Assembly (NCBI GenBank): GCA_003353785.1 | Contig: PIVX01000003.1 | Location: forward strand, 1 to 64,000 | Direction: 5' to 3' | Source of the DNA: Gammaproteobacteria bacterium | GTDB taxonomy: Bacteria; Pseudomonadota; Gammaproteobacteria; PIVX01 | DNA: 64,000 bases | Shown: piece after piece, positions 46,343 to 55,649 of the stretch | Numbering within the stretch: position 1 is the first letter of the stretch | Layout of the letters: each line of letters begins with the position of its first letter | The notes under the pieces: model-generated | The model's database searches: none | The model's input: only the letters and a program-made list of their open reading frames with translations | Told to the model about the DNA's origin: nothing | Program-made: the position numbers and the translations under genes

Positions 46343-47302
46343 CTATACTAGATTAAATACTTTTAATAAAGCAGGGCTTAGGACCATTATGAATATTATC
46401 GGTAAGAAAAAAATTGTCAAAGGGATCGCTAGAAATACAGGGATCTTTCCAGCTTTTTCTTCAGCTGAGATAATTCTATTGATCCGGAACATTTCTAATT
46501 GGTTTTTAAGGGCAATAGTAATAGAAGTTCCGTACTTATCATTTTGTTGAAAAGCTGATGAGATAGCATTAATTTCGGATAATTCTGTACGCTTTGATAA
46601 ATTTTTCCATGCATCATAGCGATCAGGAAGAACTTTTAATTCATTGTATGTAGTAGCAAATTCATTAGCTATTTCAGGGAATAGTTCATTGAACTCCACA
46701 GACATTTTTTTTACTGCAAGCTCATTACTATATCCAGCTTCTATACATATTATTAGTAGGTCAATAACATCAGGAAGAGCTTTTTTAATGTTTTCACGAT
46801 ATTTATTAATTGCTTTATTGAGAATTATCTCAGTCCATCTTAACCCTACAAACAGGCCTATTAAAAAAAATAAAAAAGGCTGGTCGATATTAAGTCTAAG
46901 CGCAAAAAAATATGAGTTTAGAATAATAAAAATTAAAGAAAACATAATAGCAATCAATCCTTTTACTAACAAGAAAATAGCTGCAGAATGTTGTTGTTTT
47001 AAACCAGCTTTTTCTAATTTTTGTACAATGATTTTCTCATTATTATTACTTAGTGCATTAATTTTTCTTAAAAACACATCTGATAGTTTTAAAAATTGTT
47101 GTATTAATCTATATAATCCTTGTTTGAAATCATCTTTTTCTTTTATTAGTTCTGGACTTATAGTGCATAGAATTCTATTTTGATATAAGGAGAGTTGTTT
47201 GATCCTTAATAAAATTAATAGGATAACTATTAATAACCCTGAATAAACACTGAAATAGATAAGTGGTATAATATAATTTTCAAGAAGATTAATTAAATTC
47301 AT
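46343..47302 (-). CDS. tadC: Tad pilus inner-membrane platform protein TadC
   Basis: 319-residue GspF/T2SSF-domain protein with an N-terminal helix, two mid-protein helices and a C-terminal one. The cytoplasmic helical domain (ALPDVIDLLIICIEAGYS, ELAVKKMSVEF) matches TadC. It forms the assembly platform with TadB. Start overlaps the tadB stop by 4 bp. Confidence 0.88.
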   Translation of the reverse strand: MNLINLLENYIIPLIYFSVYSGLLIVILLILLRIKQLSLYQNRILCTISPELIKEKDDFKQGLYRLIQQFLKLSDVFLRKINALSNNNEKIIVQKLEKAGLKQQHSAAIFLLVKGLIAIMFSLIFIILNSYFFALRLNIDQPFLFFLIGLFVGLRWTEIILNKAINKYRENIKKALPDVIDLLIICIEAGYSNELAVKKMSVEFNELFPEIANEFATTYNELKVLPDRYDAWKNLSKRTELSEINAISSAFQQNDKYGTSITIALKNQLEMFRINRIISAEEKAGKIPVFLAIPLTIFFLPIIFIMVLSPALLKVFNLV

Positions 47303-48219
47303 ATTTCTATCTTAATAATTTTTCGCATAATAATAACTCCAATAATTTGCCATAGAATACATCCCAAAATTATCAGTTGTCCTATTCGTTGTTGAATAAG
47401 TGGGTTTAGATAATCAGGATTTAGCAACCAAATGATGCTGATCACCATAAGAGGTAGTGTGCCAACAATTACAGCACTGGCAATTGGCTCTGATGATAGC
47501 GAGCGTATTTTCTTCTCAACAGTCAATTTTTTACGTAAGCTATTTGCTAAATTTGTTAATAAGATAGTAATATTCCCACCGGTTTGTTGTTGAACGTACG
47601 TAATTACACAGAAATAGTGGAATTCGTTAATCTTTATATGTTTTCTAGAGAAATCTAGAGACTCTTGGAGGCTTGAGCCTAAAGATATGTTATTGCTTAT
47701 ATTGTTAAATTCCTCTGCAAGGATCCCAGAAGAGTTATCGACTACTATGTTGATAGAGTCAATAATAGAATGTCCTGATAATATACTACGAGCCATTAAA
47801 TCTAGTACGTCAGGGAAATCTTTAATAAATCTTTTATTTTTTCTATTTATGATGCTTTTAAAGACAATATTTGAGCCTAATATGCTAATGATAAATATAA
47901 TAGTTGAGTAAAGTATTAGTATATAATCAAAATAAACAATTAATATATACAAAGAGCTAATTAAGTATAGATAGAGCAATATAATATAACTTTTCTTCTT
48001 TTTCTGGATGTCTAAATAAATGCTACTAAATTTTTGTTTTTTATCTTTTTCTTGTTTTTTATCTGATAGATAGTTCTGGTTAATAAGACGATCAATTTTT
48101 TTTCTAAGTATTTTATCTTTTATTTTATTGCTAATGTTTTTGAATAATATAATAGCTGATCCCATCATTATAATTGATGAAATAGTTATTCCTATTATTG
48201 GATTAGTTGAAAAAATCAT
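47299..48219 (-). CDS. tadB: Tad pilus inner-membrane platform protein TadB
   Basis: 306-residue T2SSF-domain protein. DFPDVLDLMARSILSGHSI and the C-terminal SSEPIASAVIVGTLPLMV region are characteristic of TadB. Four hydrophobic helices. It overlaps tadA by 4 bp (ATGA-type) and tadC by 4 bp, indicating tight translational coupling. Confidence 0.88.
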   Translation of the reverse strand: MIFSTNPIIGITISSIIMMGSAIILFKNISNKIKDKILRKKIDRLINQNYLSDKKQEKDKKQKFSSIYLDIQKKKKSYIILLYLYLISSLYILIVYFDYILILYSTIIFIISILGSNIVFKSIINRKNKRFIKDFPDVLDLMARSILSGHSIIDSINIVVDNSSGILAEEFNNISNNISLGSSLQESLDFSRKHIKINEFHYFCVITYVQQQTGGNITILLTNLANSLRKKLTVEKKIRSLSSEPIASAVIVGTLPLMVISIIWLLNPDYLNPLIQQRIGQLIILGCILWQIIGVIIMRKIIKIEI

Positions 48220-49586
48220 AATAATTCTAATAAATCTTTCTTTAAATTATAAAATTCAGCAATTTTTAACATTTCAGGTTTTATCCCAGTACATATAAAA
48301 TTTGACTCATTAGACTTGTTGTCTTGATGAGGTACATATTTAAATAAATCCTGGGTTTTAATGTCTAAAGATGTGTGGCCAATTATCTCAGTTATACTTA
48401 CTATTTTTCTTTTTCCATCAGGCATTCTATTAATTTCAATTAATAAGTTTACAGAGTTTGCTAGTTGTCCTAGAACGGATTCAGCAGGTAATTTAAATCC
48501 GGCCATTAAAACCATATTTATTAAACGTGAGGCTACTTCTTTAGTACTGCTAGCATGGATAGTAGATAATGAGCCATCATGCCCAGTATTCATTGCTTGG
48601 AGTAACTCGAATGCTTCTTCTCCTCGAATTTCTCCCAAAATTATTCGATCTGGTCTCATCCGAAGTGCATTTTTGACAAGATGGCGTTCAGTTATTGCTC
48701 CTTCATTTTCTATATTTGGTGCTCTAGTTTCTAGTCTTACTAAATGATTTTGCTTTAGCTGTAGTTCAGCTGCGTCCTCAATAGTAATAATTCTTTCATT
48801 GCCTGGGATATATTGCGATAGAGCGTTAAGCAGTGTTGTTTTCCCCGAACCTGTACCACCAAAAATGATAATGTTTCTACGACATTTTACTGCTATTTTG
48901 ATGAAGTCTGCCATTTTCTTAGAAAGGGTTGCTGTTTTAACTAAATCATCTAGTGACATGGATTTACTTTTAAATTTTCTTATGGAAATACATGGACCAT
49001 CAATTGCCAGAGGGGGAATAATAGCATTAACGCGACTTCCATCGTGCAGTCTAGCATCAACATATGGGTTGGTTTCATCTATTCTTCTACCAATAACTGA
49101 AATAATTCTTGATATAACATTTAAGAGCTGTTCATTTGTTCTAAATTTAATATGAGATTTCTCCAGAACTCCATTTCTTTCTATAAAGATACTATTTGTG
49201 TTATTTACTAAAATGTCACTAATACTGTCGTCTGACAAAAAATATTCAAGAGGACCAAGACCTAACATATCGTCAGCAAGTCTTTTTTCTAGATATGCCT
49301 GTTCTTTGGCATTGAGCTGGATGCTTTGCTCATTTAAAATCTTACTGATAATGGGCATTAAGAGTTCAATTAATTCTTCGCTAGGTATATCAGATGCTTG
49401 ATTCACATCGATCATTTCCATTACAAGTGGATGAACAATAATTGAGGCATTTTCAACTCTTTTTTCTGCCTCAATGTCTATATTAGAATATTTTTTATTA
49501 TCATCAGAAATTTTTTGTTTATTATCTTGAGTATTAGCATCTTTAGAATGTTTGCTAATAGTTCTATTGTTTTTTCTTCCTAGCAT
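48216..49586 (-). CDS. tadA: Flp pilus assembly ATPase TadA/CpaF
   Basis: About 456 residues. PilT/VirB11-type secretion ATPase powering pilus assembly: Walker A GGTGSGKTT, Asp box and RMRPDRIILGEIRGEEAFELLQAMNTGHDGSLSTIHAS with Walker B and His box. An N-terminal charged region precedes LADDMLGLGPLEYFL. I place the start at ATG 49586, overlapping the tadZ stop as TAATG; a TTG four codons upstream is possible. Confidence 0.92.
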   Translation of the reverse strand: MLGRKNNRTISKHSKDANTQDNKQKISDDNKKYSNIDIEAEKRVENASIIVHPLVMEMIDVNQASDIPSEELIELLMPIISKILNEQSIQLNAKEQAYLEKRLADDMLGLGPLEYFLSDDSISDILVNNTNSIFIERNGVLEKSHIKFRTNEQLLNVISRIISVIGRRIDETNPYVDARLHDGSRVNAIIPPLAIDGPCISIRKFKSKSMSLDDLVKTATLSKKMADFIKIAVKCRRNIIIFGGTGSGKTTLLNALSQYIPGNERIITIEDAAELQLKQNHLVRLETRAPNIENEGAITERHLVKNALRMRPDRIILGEIRGEEAFELLQAMNTGHDGSLSTIHASSTKEVASRLINMVLMAGFKLPAESVLGQLANSVNLLIEINRMPDGKRKIVSITEIIGHTSLDIKTQDLFKYVPHQDNKSNESNFICTGIKPEMLKIAEFYNLKKDLLELL

Positions 49587-50779
49587 TATAATTTCCAATT
49601 TTTGAGTTTATCAAACCAGGTAGAGTTTGATTCATTAATGGAAGATTTAGTTATCAAACTTAGTAATTCTCGTAGTTTTTTATTAATAGGATGACTTGGG
49701 AATTTATTCGCAAAAACGATGCCTAAATTAAGAGATTCTAATGTTGCTTTTCTATCAAATGGAATAATAAAATCAATTGTTCGTTGGATCCCATCTTCAA
49801 ACTGTGGTTGAGTTAATTCTGCAGATTTTGCCGAGCTATTTCTTATACTAATAATTTTAATTTTAGCAAATGGAGCTTTAATTTTGCATAGTTTTAAAAT
49901 TTTTGCAGTATCTCTAATAGATGAAATGGAGAACTCACAAACTATAATAATATCAGAAGAAGCAGATAACATAATCTTCGAATATAAATTATTATAGTTT
50001 ATGTCTACTACAGTATAATCAAAATTATTTTGTACTAATTTAGTTAGCTTTATTAAGTCTTCATCAGTTATAAAATAATCTCGATCTAAACCTTGCTCTG
50101 AAGATAATACAGATAATTGATCATTTATATTTATAGCTAGTCTTTTTAAAAAAACAGCATCTAATCTATCTGCATTTGTCAATACTTGTGTTAATCCCTG
50201 ATTTGGATCTTTATTAAATATTAAAGAAGATATCCCGTTATATATATCGAGATCTAATAAACAGGTTGTTGCCATAAAATGTTTTGATAAAATCCATGAC
50301 ATACTAGCAGAAATTGTTGATGTACCTAAACCTCCTCTTGATCCTATAACGGCAATCATGGAATTTGATTTTATATCTTCTTGAGTATGAACATTGTTTT
50401 TAGTTATATTATTAATACATTCTATAAGTGCTATATTATCTATTGGTAGTGTAAAGTAATCATCAACTCCTGATTTGATCAAGTTACGGTATAAATTAAC
50501 ATCATTATTATGACCTATACAGATTAATCTAGTCTCCTCATCACAATGATCTGCTAATTCATTTATCTGTTGGACAGCATTACTAGTGTCTATTATCTCT
50601 ATTAATAACAATTTTGATATTTCATTTTGTTGAACAAATGGTATTGCATTTGTCAGATCTCCTGTATGAATATCAGCTTGTAGCATGTTTTGTTTCATTA
50701 GCTCTTGTATTTGTTTTGCTGTATTTTCTTGTTTTACAAATACCAGCCATTTTTTAGTTGTTTCGATTGTATTTGACAT
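49586..50779 (-). CDS. tadZ: Pilus assembly/localisation protein TadZ (CpaE)
   Basis: 397 residues. A response-regulator-like N-terminal half (lacking an obvious phospho-aspartate) and a ParA/MinD-like C-terminal ATPase with deviant Walker A GSRGGLGTSTIS, in which the signature lysine is missing. DYTVVDI is the Walker B region. TadZ proteins mark the pole for Tad pilus assembly. It sits between cpaB and tadA. Confidence 0.85.
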   Translation of the reverse strand: MSNTIETTKKWLVFVKQENTAKQIQELMKQNMLQADIHTGDLTNAIPFVQQNEISKLLLIEIIDTSNAVQQINELADHCDEETRLICIGHNNDVNLYRNLIKSGVDDYFTLPIDNIALIECINNITKNNVHTQEDIKSNSMIAVIGSRGGLGTSTISASMSWILSKHFMATTCLLDLDIYNGISSLIFNKDPNQGLTQVLTNADRLDAVFLKRLAININDQLSVLSSEQGLDRDYFITDEDLIKLTKLVQNNFDYTVVDINYNNLYSKIMLSASSDIIIVCEFSISSIRDTAKILKLCKIKAPFAKIKIISIRNSSAKSAELTQPQFEDGIQRTIDFIIPFDRKATLESLNLGIVFANKFPSHPINKKLRELLSLITKSSINESNSTWFDKLKNWKL

Positions 50780-50784
50780 AACTA

Positions 50785-51468
50785 TTATTCTATTAAACCT
50801 TGCAAAATTAAGTGAATTTGTCCAGATATTCTTGCTTTAGTAATTCTCTCAGCTTGATCAGGAAGAATTTCAATAGTGATTGTTTTAACAATTTTTGCTA
50901 TATCAGAAGCATTCCTTGATGTAGTTTGATCAACGGATAATACCATAATATTTTTAGCAATTGTTTCAGCTACAATGTTATTGTTTTCTGTAGTATGGCT
51001 TGCAATAAGATCTATGTAGTCTCCCGGAAATATAAAACCACTAACCCCGGTGACTTCGTTTACTTCTAATGCAATAGCTCTTTTACCTGGCCTAATTATC
51101 GCGGCTAAGACGTTTCTTTTTGCAGGATGGATCACATTTTTATCTAGTATTGGTTCTCCTTTTGTTAGGGGCTTTCTAATTACCATATCAATAAAATTTT
51201 CTAATTTTCTAGTGTTTTCTACTATGTGATCTTTACTTATTGCTTCTTTTGGCCAGGCTTGCCATATTAAATCAGTTTTTTGTAGTTTTCTTCCTAAAGA
51301 TAAATGCTCTGCAGCGACTAGTATTCTTAACGCATTAGAAAAGATTGGCTGTCTGTCTGTTAATGATGCTTTTGGCTTCGTCTTATCTGTCCATAATGTT
51401 ATAAAATATGCCAACAATACTGCAGCAAGGATTGTAATTAGTATAGGAACTAAATTTTGTCGATCCAT
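50785..51468 (-). CDS. cpaB: Flp pilus assembly protein CpaB/RcpC
   Basis: 227 residues. An N-terminal hydrophobic helix (ILITILAAVLLAYFITLW) anchors a periplasmic SAF domain (RILVAAEHLSLGRKLQKTDLIWQAWP) followed by the RcpC-like domain (RAIALEVNEVTGVSGFIFPGDYIDLIAS). It normally stabilises the secretin CpaC/RcpA, whose gene should follow; here the next gene is tadZ. First gene of the minus-strand unit. Confidence 0.88.
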   Translation of the reverse strand: MDRQNLVPILITILAAVLLAYFITLWTDKTKPKASLTDRQPIFSNALRILVAAEHLSLGRKLQKTDLIWQAWPKEAISKDHIVENTRKLENFIDMVIRKPLTKGEPILDKNVIHPAKRNVLAAIIRPGKRAIALEVNEVTGVSGFIFPGDYIDLIASHTTENNNIVAETIAKNIMVLSVDQTTSRNASDIAKIVKTITIEILPDQAERITKARISGQIHLILQGLIE

Positions 51469-51711
51469 CGATTTTGATCCTTTCTATCAATACACTAAAA
51501 TTAAATTTTTGCTATATTGATAATAAAATTTTTTTAAATTTGTTCATGATAAGTTTAGGTGTTATTAGTAAGATCACCAGTAAGAACACTCAATATTTAT
51601 ATTTTATGAGCATATATAAAACATCAATGATTTGTTTTTATACAAAATAATTGTACATATTATCTATTTGATTTTGGTAGAATGTGGGGGAGAGGTTGAT
51701 GGAAATTAGTT

Positions 51712-52389
51712 ATGGATAAACTAGATTGTGTACAGACGAGATATGATTTAAACAATTATAAATCAAGTTTTTCTTTATCTGAAAAAGAACTACAGATTAA
51801 TATTTTAGAAATACCAGATGTCTACTCAAGTTTTAATGCAGAACTTACTGAAAAAGGAGGGGATGTTATCTCCTTTTATAAATTATTTGATTTATCAAGT
51901 ACAGAACTTGCAGGATTATTTTCTAAAGAAATTATAAATATTGTTAAAAATATAGAAGAGGTATTTTCTGATGAGCCTGAAGTGCAAAATAAGCTTACTA
52001 AGAAAAACGAAAAAATATTAACAAAATTTTTAGCAGCATATAAAGATGAGTATAGTAAGGCAAGATATGTAGGTGGCGATATCTTATGTCTACCATTTAA
52101 TGATCAGGAATTTGGTTTAGCTTTATGCTGTAATAGTTTATTTAGAACAAATGATAGTTTTAATTTTGATAGAGATCTAAAGATAATAATTGAGTTACTT
52201 AGAGTTGCTAATAAGGTTAAAATTTTTCCTTTAAATAAGCAGCGATTTGTTCCCTGTGAGTATCTAGGTAGAATAATGTTGTATTTTCAACAAGCTGGGC
52301 ATCGTATTGAAATAATTCATGCAAATAATGAAACTACTAAAATTAATAATGCTATATTATGTATCTGGAATACGGGGTGTATATTGTAA
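51712..52389 (+). CDS. SAM-dependent methyltransferase-like protein
   Basis: 225 residues resembling a class I methyltransferase subgroup in which SSFNAELTEKGGDVISF replaces the normal glycine-rich motif I region, followed by YVGGDILCLPFNDQEFGLALCCNSLF (motifs II/III) and IIELLRVANKVKIFPL. The glycine-rich nucleotide loop itself is weak, so activity is uncertain. It is 6 bp upstream of a PyrD-like gene and probably co-transcribed. The substrate is unknown. Confidence 0.6.
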   Translation: MDKLDCVQTRYDLNNYKSSFSLSEKELQINILEIPDVYSSFNAELTEKGGDVISFYKLFDLSSTELAGLFSKEIINIVKNIEEVFSDEPEVQNKLTKKNEKILTKFLAAYKDEYSKARYVGGDILCLPFNDQEFGLALCCNSLFRTNDSFNFDRDLKIIIELLRVANKVKIFPLNKQRFVPCEYLGRIMLYFQQAGHRIEIIHANNETTKINNAILCIWNTGCIL

Positions 52390-52395
52390 GTATGG

Positions 52396-53268
52396 TTGGT
52401 TATGCTGTATAAATTATTTTTTAAGATATTTAAGTTCCTGAGTATTGCTAATGTTGATAAATACTATCTGTATTTTTTGAAATTGTTTCCAAAATTTGTG
52501 TTTTCTAGAAGAACCCAAAATGTAATAAGATTGATGGGGATAGATTTTCCAAATAGAGTTGGGATCACTATATCTGATAATATATTTGGAGACTATCTAT
52601 CATCTTTATCAAAATTAGGATTTGGTTTTGTAGAAATTGATGTTTCTAGTAAATCGAATTCAGGGTTGAGTTTAATCAATAGAGTAAATAATTTGTTAGT
52701 AAAGTTAAAAAATTCTTCTAGCAATTCATCTGTTATAGGAGTCTATATTAAAAGTACTAATACTGAATATGATTTAATTTATCAGTATGTAATATGTATG
52801 AGAAATCTATACTTATATGTTGACTATATAGTATTATCTTTTGGTATAGTGTTAACTGATGCATCAATAGAATATTCTAATATATACAAAGAACATTTGG
52901 TAAGATTAAAGCAAGAGCAGAAGTTTTTGACTGAGAGTAACAAAAGGTATATTCCAATAGTGATTGAAATAGTTAATAATCTATCAGAGAAAAGTTTATT
53001 AGCAATAATTCATGAGATTGTTAAAACTGATATTGATGGTATTGTTATTTCTTTCTGTTCAGTTGAGCAGAATATTGATGCAAATAGGGGTAAAACTAAT
53101 TGTAAATTTGTTGTTGACAATATACCGAATACCATTCCAGTGTTTTTTAAAGGCCAATTAAAAAATTTCATTGCTAATAAGGAAATAATCTCAAGAAGTG
53201 CGCATCTATCACTTTTCCAAGACTTGCTTTGCCATGGTTCTAGAGAGGTAAAAAATATAACGAGGTAA
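52396..53268 (+). CDS. Degenerate PyrD-like protein (dihydroorotate dehydrogenase homologue without active site)
   Basis: 290 residues that align along most of their length with class 2 dihydroorotate dehydrogenase: LMGIDFPNRVG against CMGLTFKNPLG, SKLGFGFVEI against AMGFGSIEI, YVICMRNLYLYVDYIVLS against YLICMEKIYAYAGYIAIN, RYIPIVIEIVNNLSE against KYVPIAVKIAPDLSE, and TDIDGIVIS against HNIDGVIAT. The FMN/catalytic parts are lost: GLAAGLDK became GITISDNI, NISSPN became SFGIV, the KIAP lysine became EIVN and the C-terminal phosphate-binding GGI segment is absent. The frame is intact, so either a repurposed pseudoenzyme or a gene drifting before frame loss. Confidence 0.72.
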   Translation: MVMLYKLFFKIFKFLSIANVDKYYLYFLKLFPKFVFSRRTQNVIRLMGIDFPNRVGITISDNIFGDYLSSLSKLGFGFVEIDVSSKSNSGLSLINRVNNLLVKLKNSSSNSSVIGVYIKSTNTEYDLIYQYVICMRNLYLYVDYIVLSFGIVLTDASIEYSNIYKEHLVRLKQEQKFLTESNKRYIPIVIEIVNNLSEKSLLAIIHEIVKTDIDGIVISFCSVEQNIDANRGKTNCKFVVDNIPNTIPVFFKGQLKNFIANKEIISRSAHLSLFQDLLCHGSREVKNITR

Positions 53269-53589
53269 AAAAATGGCAAAGCCGATTACTTATAAAAAGA
53301 CCAATGAGGTTCGATGACGTTGTTTTGTAATAACAAAAATTCATTTTGAACAATTAGCTAATATAAATTACCATATATTTTACTTGGTTTTGTTTGTTTG
53401 CTATATTTGCGTTTATCCCACGGATGAAAGGAACCATGGACGGGTAAGTTTAGCAAGGATGCTTTACAGTAATTTTGGCACATTAAAAATTATTTTCAAG
53501 ATATGCTAATTATATTATTTTTGAGTATAGACCAGCAATTATAATAACTATGTGCAGCAGGTTCTTCAATAGTTTAATAATTTCTATAA
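53269..53589. other. Intergenic, no gene seen
   Basis: About 320 bp. The only coding-like bit is a 14-codon frame from ATG 53273 (MAKPITYKKTNEVR). A GC-richer patch near 53416-53448 has partial inverted symmetry but no recognisable RNA fold. The minus-strand symporter ends at 53590. Confidence 0.35.
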
Positions 53590-54930
53590 TTAAGTCAAGT
53601 TTCTGTTCGTTCTACTAATAAGATATCCTAATAAATATCCAATAGCTGATATTGACAAACATAGTATTTCTTTAGGGATATTTAAAATGGTTTCTGATAT
53701 AGTCAAATAACTAATCATTCCAAGACATATTGAGATTCTAGCGGCGATCTTAGAAGGTGTTGGATTAAATATAGCAATAATTATAGGTACAAAAAAACAT
53801 ACTATAGTGATCTCATAAGCTTTTACCATTATTTGAATGATATCATTGACATATAGGCTTACTAGAAAAGCCATTAATCCACTGAACAAAGTAATAATTC
53901 TGGCATACATAATGGCAGTAGTATTACTTTTTTGCTTGGTGAATATATCAATAGCTATATTTGAGCTAATAGCGCAGAGTAGAGAGTCAGCAGTTGATAT
54001 TATTGCCATTAATATAGCAAAAGAGAAGAAAGCTGAAATTACGGGATTGGTGGTTTGATTAATTACGGTTATTAATACACTAGAACCTTCATTTATTTCA
54101 ATACCTATTTGGTTTGCTACTATACCTAGATATGTAGGCAGCAAAGAAGCTGTCAATAACAATATGCCTGCTAGAAATGTGGATATTGTTACATTTTTAG
54201 CTGTAGCACTGGCAAAGCATCTTTGCCCCATATCTTGACCAATAATAATAAATAGCAGAGGCATTAACAACCAGCTACTCCATGGTATAACTAAATCATT
54301 ATTTAAATTATTTACTTTACTAAATTCTATAGGATTAATTAGTAGGTATATAAATGTTATTAAGAATATAATTAATACTCCAGATATTTGGATAATATCT
54401 GTTTGCACGACTGCTTTTAAGCCTCCGACACTAGTATAGATAATTAAAGAGAGCCAGAATCCTAGAAAAATATATTTATTATAAAATTCTATAGCAACTA
54501 AATATTTTTTGGTTGAAACTGCAATAGCTACTAAGATCAAAAAAGTTGATATAATATATATAATACTACATAGCTTATAAGCGATTGGATCTTTATAGAT
54601 ATTAGAAAAAATCTGAGGGATCGTGCTGATTTTTTTATTGCGAAGACGACTACCAATTCCACTTGCTAGCATAAATAGTCCTAAGCTGATCCCAAGAGCA
54701 TAATAGATAGCTTGCCATCCGTAAGTATATGCAGCATCTGCTGCTCCAACAATTGCCCCACCACCTAGTTGAGTTGCTAAGAAAGTAAGGCACAGGCTAA
54801 ATGTTCCGAGCTTTCTATTACTCAGATAGTAATCTTCGGAAGTTTTAAGATTTTTTGAAGCTTTTTTACCAATATAAAGCGAAGTTAAAATAAAGCAGGC
54901 TATTAAACTACTAAATACAAAAATATTCAT
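53590..54930 (-). CDS. Sodium:solute symporter family transporter
   Basis: 446 residues, about 12-13 helices. SSS-family marks: the early SEDYYLSNRKLGTFSLCLTFLATQLGGGAIVGAAD, VGGLKAVVQTDIIQ after helix 6, GQDMGQRCFASATAKN and STADSLLCAISSNIA around the Na+ site (helix 8). It is dissimilar in detail from the transporter at 14399. Substrate unknown. Monocistronic. Confidence 0.85.
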   Translation of the reverse strand: MNIFVFSSLIACFILTSLYIGKKASKNLKTSEDYYLSNRKLGTFSLCLTFLATQLGGGAIVGAADAAYTYGWQAIYYALGISLGLFMLASGIGSRLRNKKISTIPQIFSNIYKDPIAYKLCSIIYIISTFLILVAIAVSTKKYLVAIEFYNKYIFLGFWLSLIIYTSVGGLKAVVQTDIIQISGVLIIFLITFIYLLINPIEFSKVNNLNNDLVIPWSSWLLMPLLFIIIGQDMGQRCFASATAKNVTISTFLAGILLLTASLLPTYLGIVANQIGIEINEGSSVLITVINQTTNPVISAFFSFAILMAIISTADSLLCAISSNIAIDIFTKQKSNTTAIMYARIITLFSGLMAFLVSLYVNDIIQIMVKAYEITIVCFFVPIIIAIFNPTPSKIAARISICLGMISYLTISETILNIPKEILCLSISAIGYLLGYLISRTNRNLT

Positions 54931-55304
54931 GATAGATCCTCATTAAGTTGTAATTAAATACAAAATATAAACTTTTAAAAATAATTTTTAAATATTAATG
55001 AGTATGATGGATATGAAGAAACTTTGTAGAACTGACATAACTTTTAATTAGTAAAGCTAATTGTAACATAGCATTCTCCATTAGATTATGTTACCAAGCT
55101 ATCATGCTACCTCATAATTGTCAAGTTGTAGATGATATTAAATTTGTAAATATGGTTTCTATCTAGACTTTCATGAAGATATTTATTTTTGGGTTCGAGA
55201 TTTAACTTTCTTTTTATTTCTCATATTCTTTAATATTTATCTTTTTTGTCGATTTTCTCAAGTTTTTGTTGTCTGTATTTTAGACATAGTTTAAAATACC
55301 CGCA
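54931..55304. other. Intergenic, no gene seen
   Basis: About 374 bp between a minus-strand symporter and a plus-strand small gene. Presumably holds both promoters; no frame, RNA gene or clear hairpin was recognised. Confidence 0.35.
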
Positions 55305-55577
55305 ATGAACTATAGTGATACAGCAAAAAATAATTTTGAGGATGCTCTAAAGCTTTTTAAGGATCTTGGCAAGAAATCTGTTGCGTCAAAGATTGAGCAA
55401 GTAAAATTGTGCATATTGTGCCAAAAATATCTTGATAATTTTGTTCGATGGTTGAGTTGTTCTCCCTGTGATGCTAAGGCTTATCAAGTGTTTGTCAAAT
55501 CTACTATCCTTGCGGGAATGTTAGAGTTACCTCAAGCTAAGTGGCATAAGTGGATTTCTGAGAATGCCAACGAGTAG
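55305..55577 (+). CDS. Small hypothetical protein
   Basis: 90 residues, helical and charged, with four cysteines including LCILCQKY and SCSPCDAK, which could be a metal site or disulfides. No signal peptide. No family recognised; the N-terminal DTAKNNFEDALKLFKDLG has a TPR-like feel. A decayed copy of its 3' end lies at 58976-59080, so it was once part of a duplicated cassette with the inverse autotransporter gene. Confidence 0.5.
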   Translation: MNYSDTAKNNFEDALKLFKDLGKKSVASKIEQVKLCILCQKYLDNFVRWLSCSPCDAKAYQVFVKSTILAGMLELPQAKWHKWISENANE

Positions 55578-55649
55578 GTACATTTATAGTATTTAGATTT
55601 TATACTATAAATTGTTTTAAATGGATATTAAACTTTTGAAATAGGAAGA

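Noticed and set aside
46644-47183. Long plus-strand open frame inside tadC
   Set aside because: It is antisense to a clear T2SSF-domain gene with no start signal of its own; AT-rich coding DNA often leaves such shadows.
53416-53448. GC-richer patch in the 53 kb gap as a structured RNA
   Set aside because: The arms around CCCACGG and GACGGG do not pair consistently and no terminator follows.
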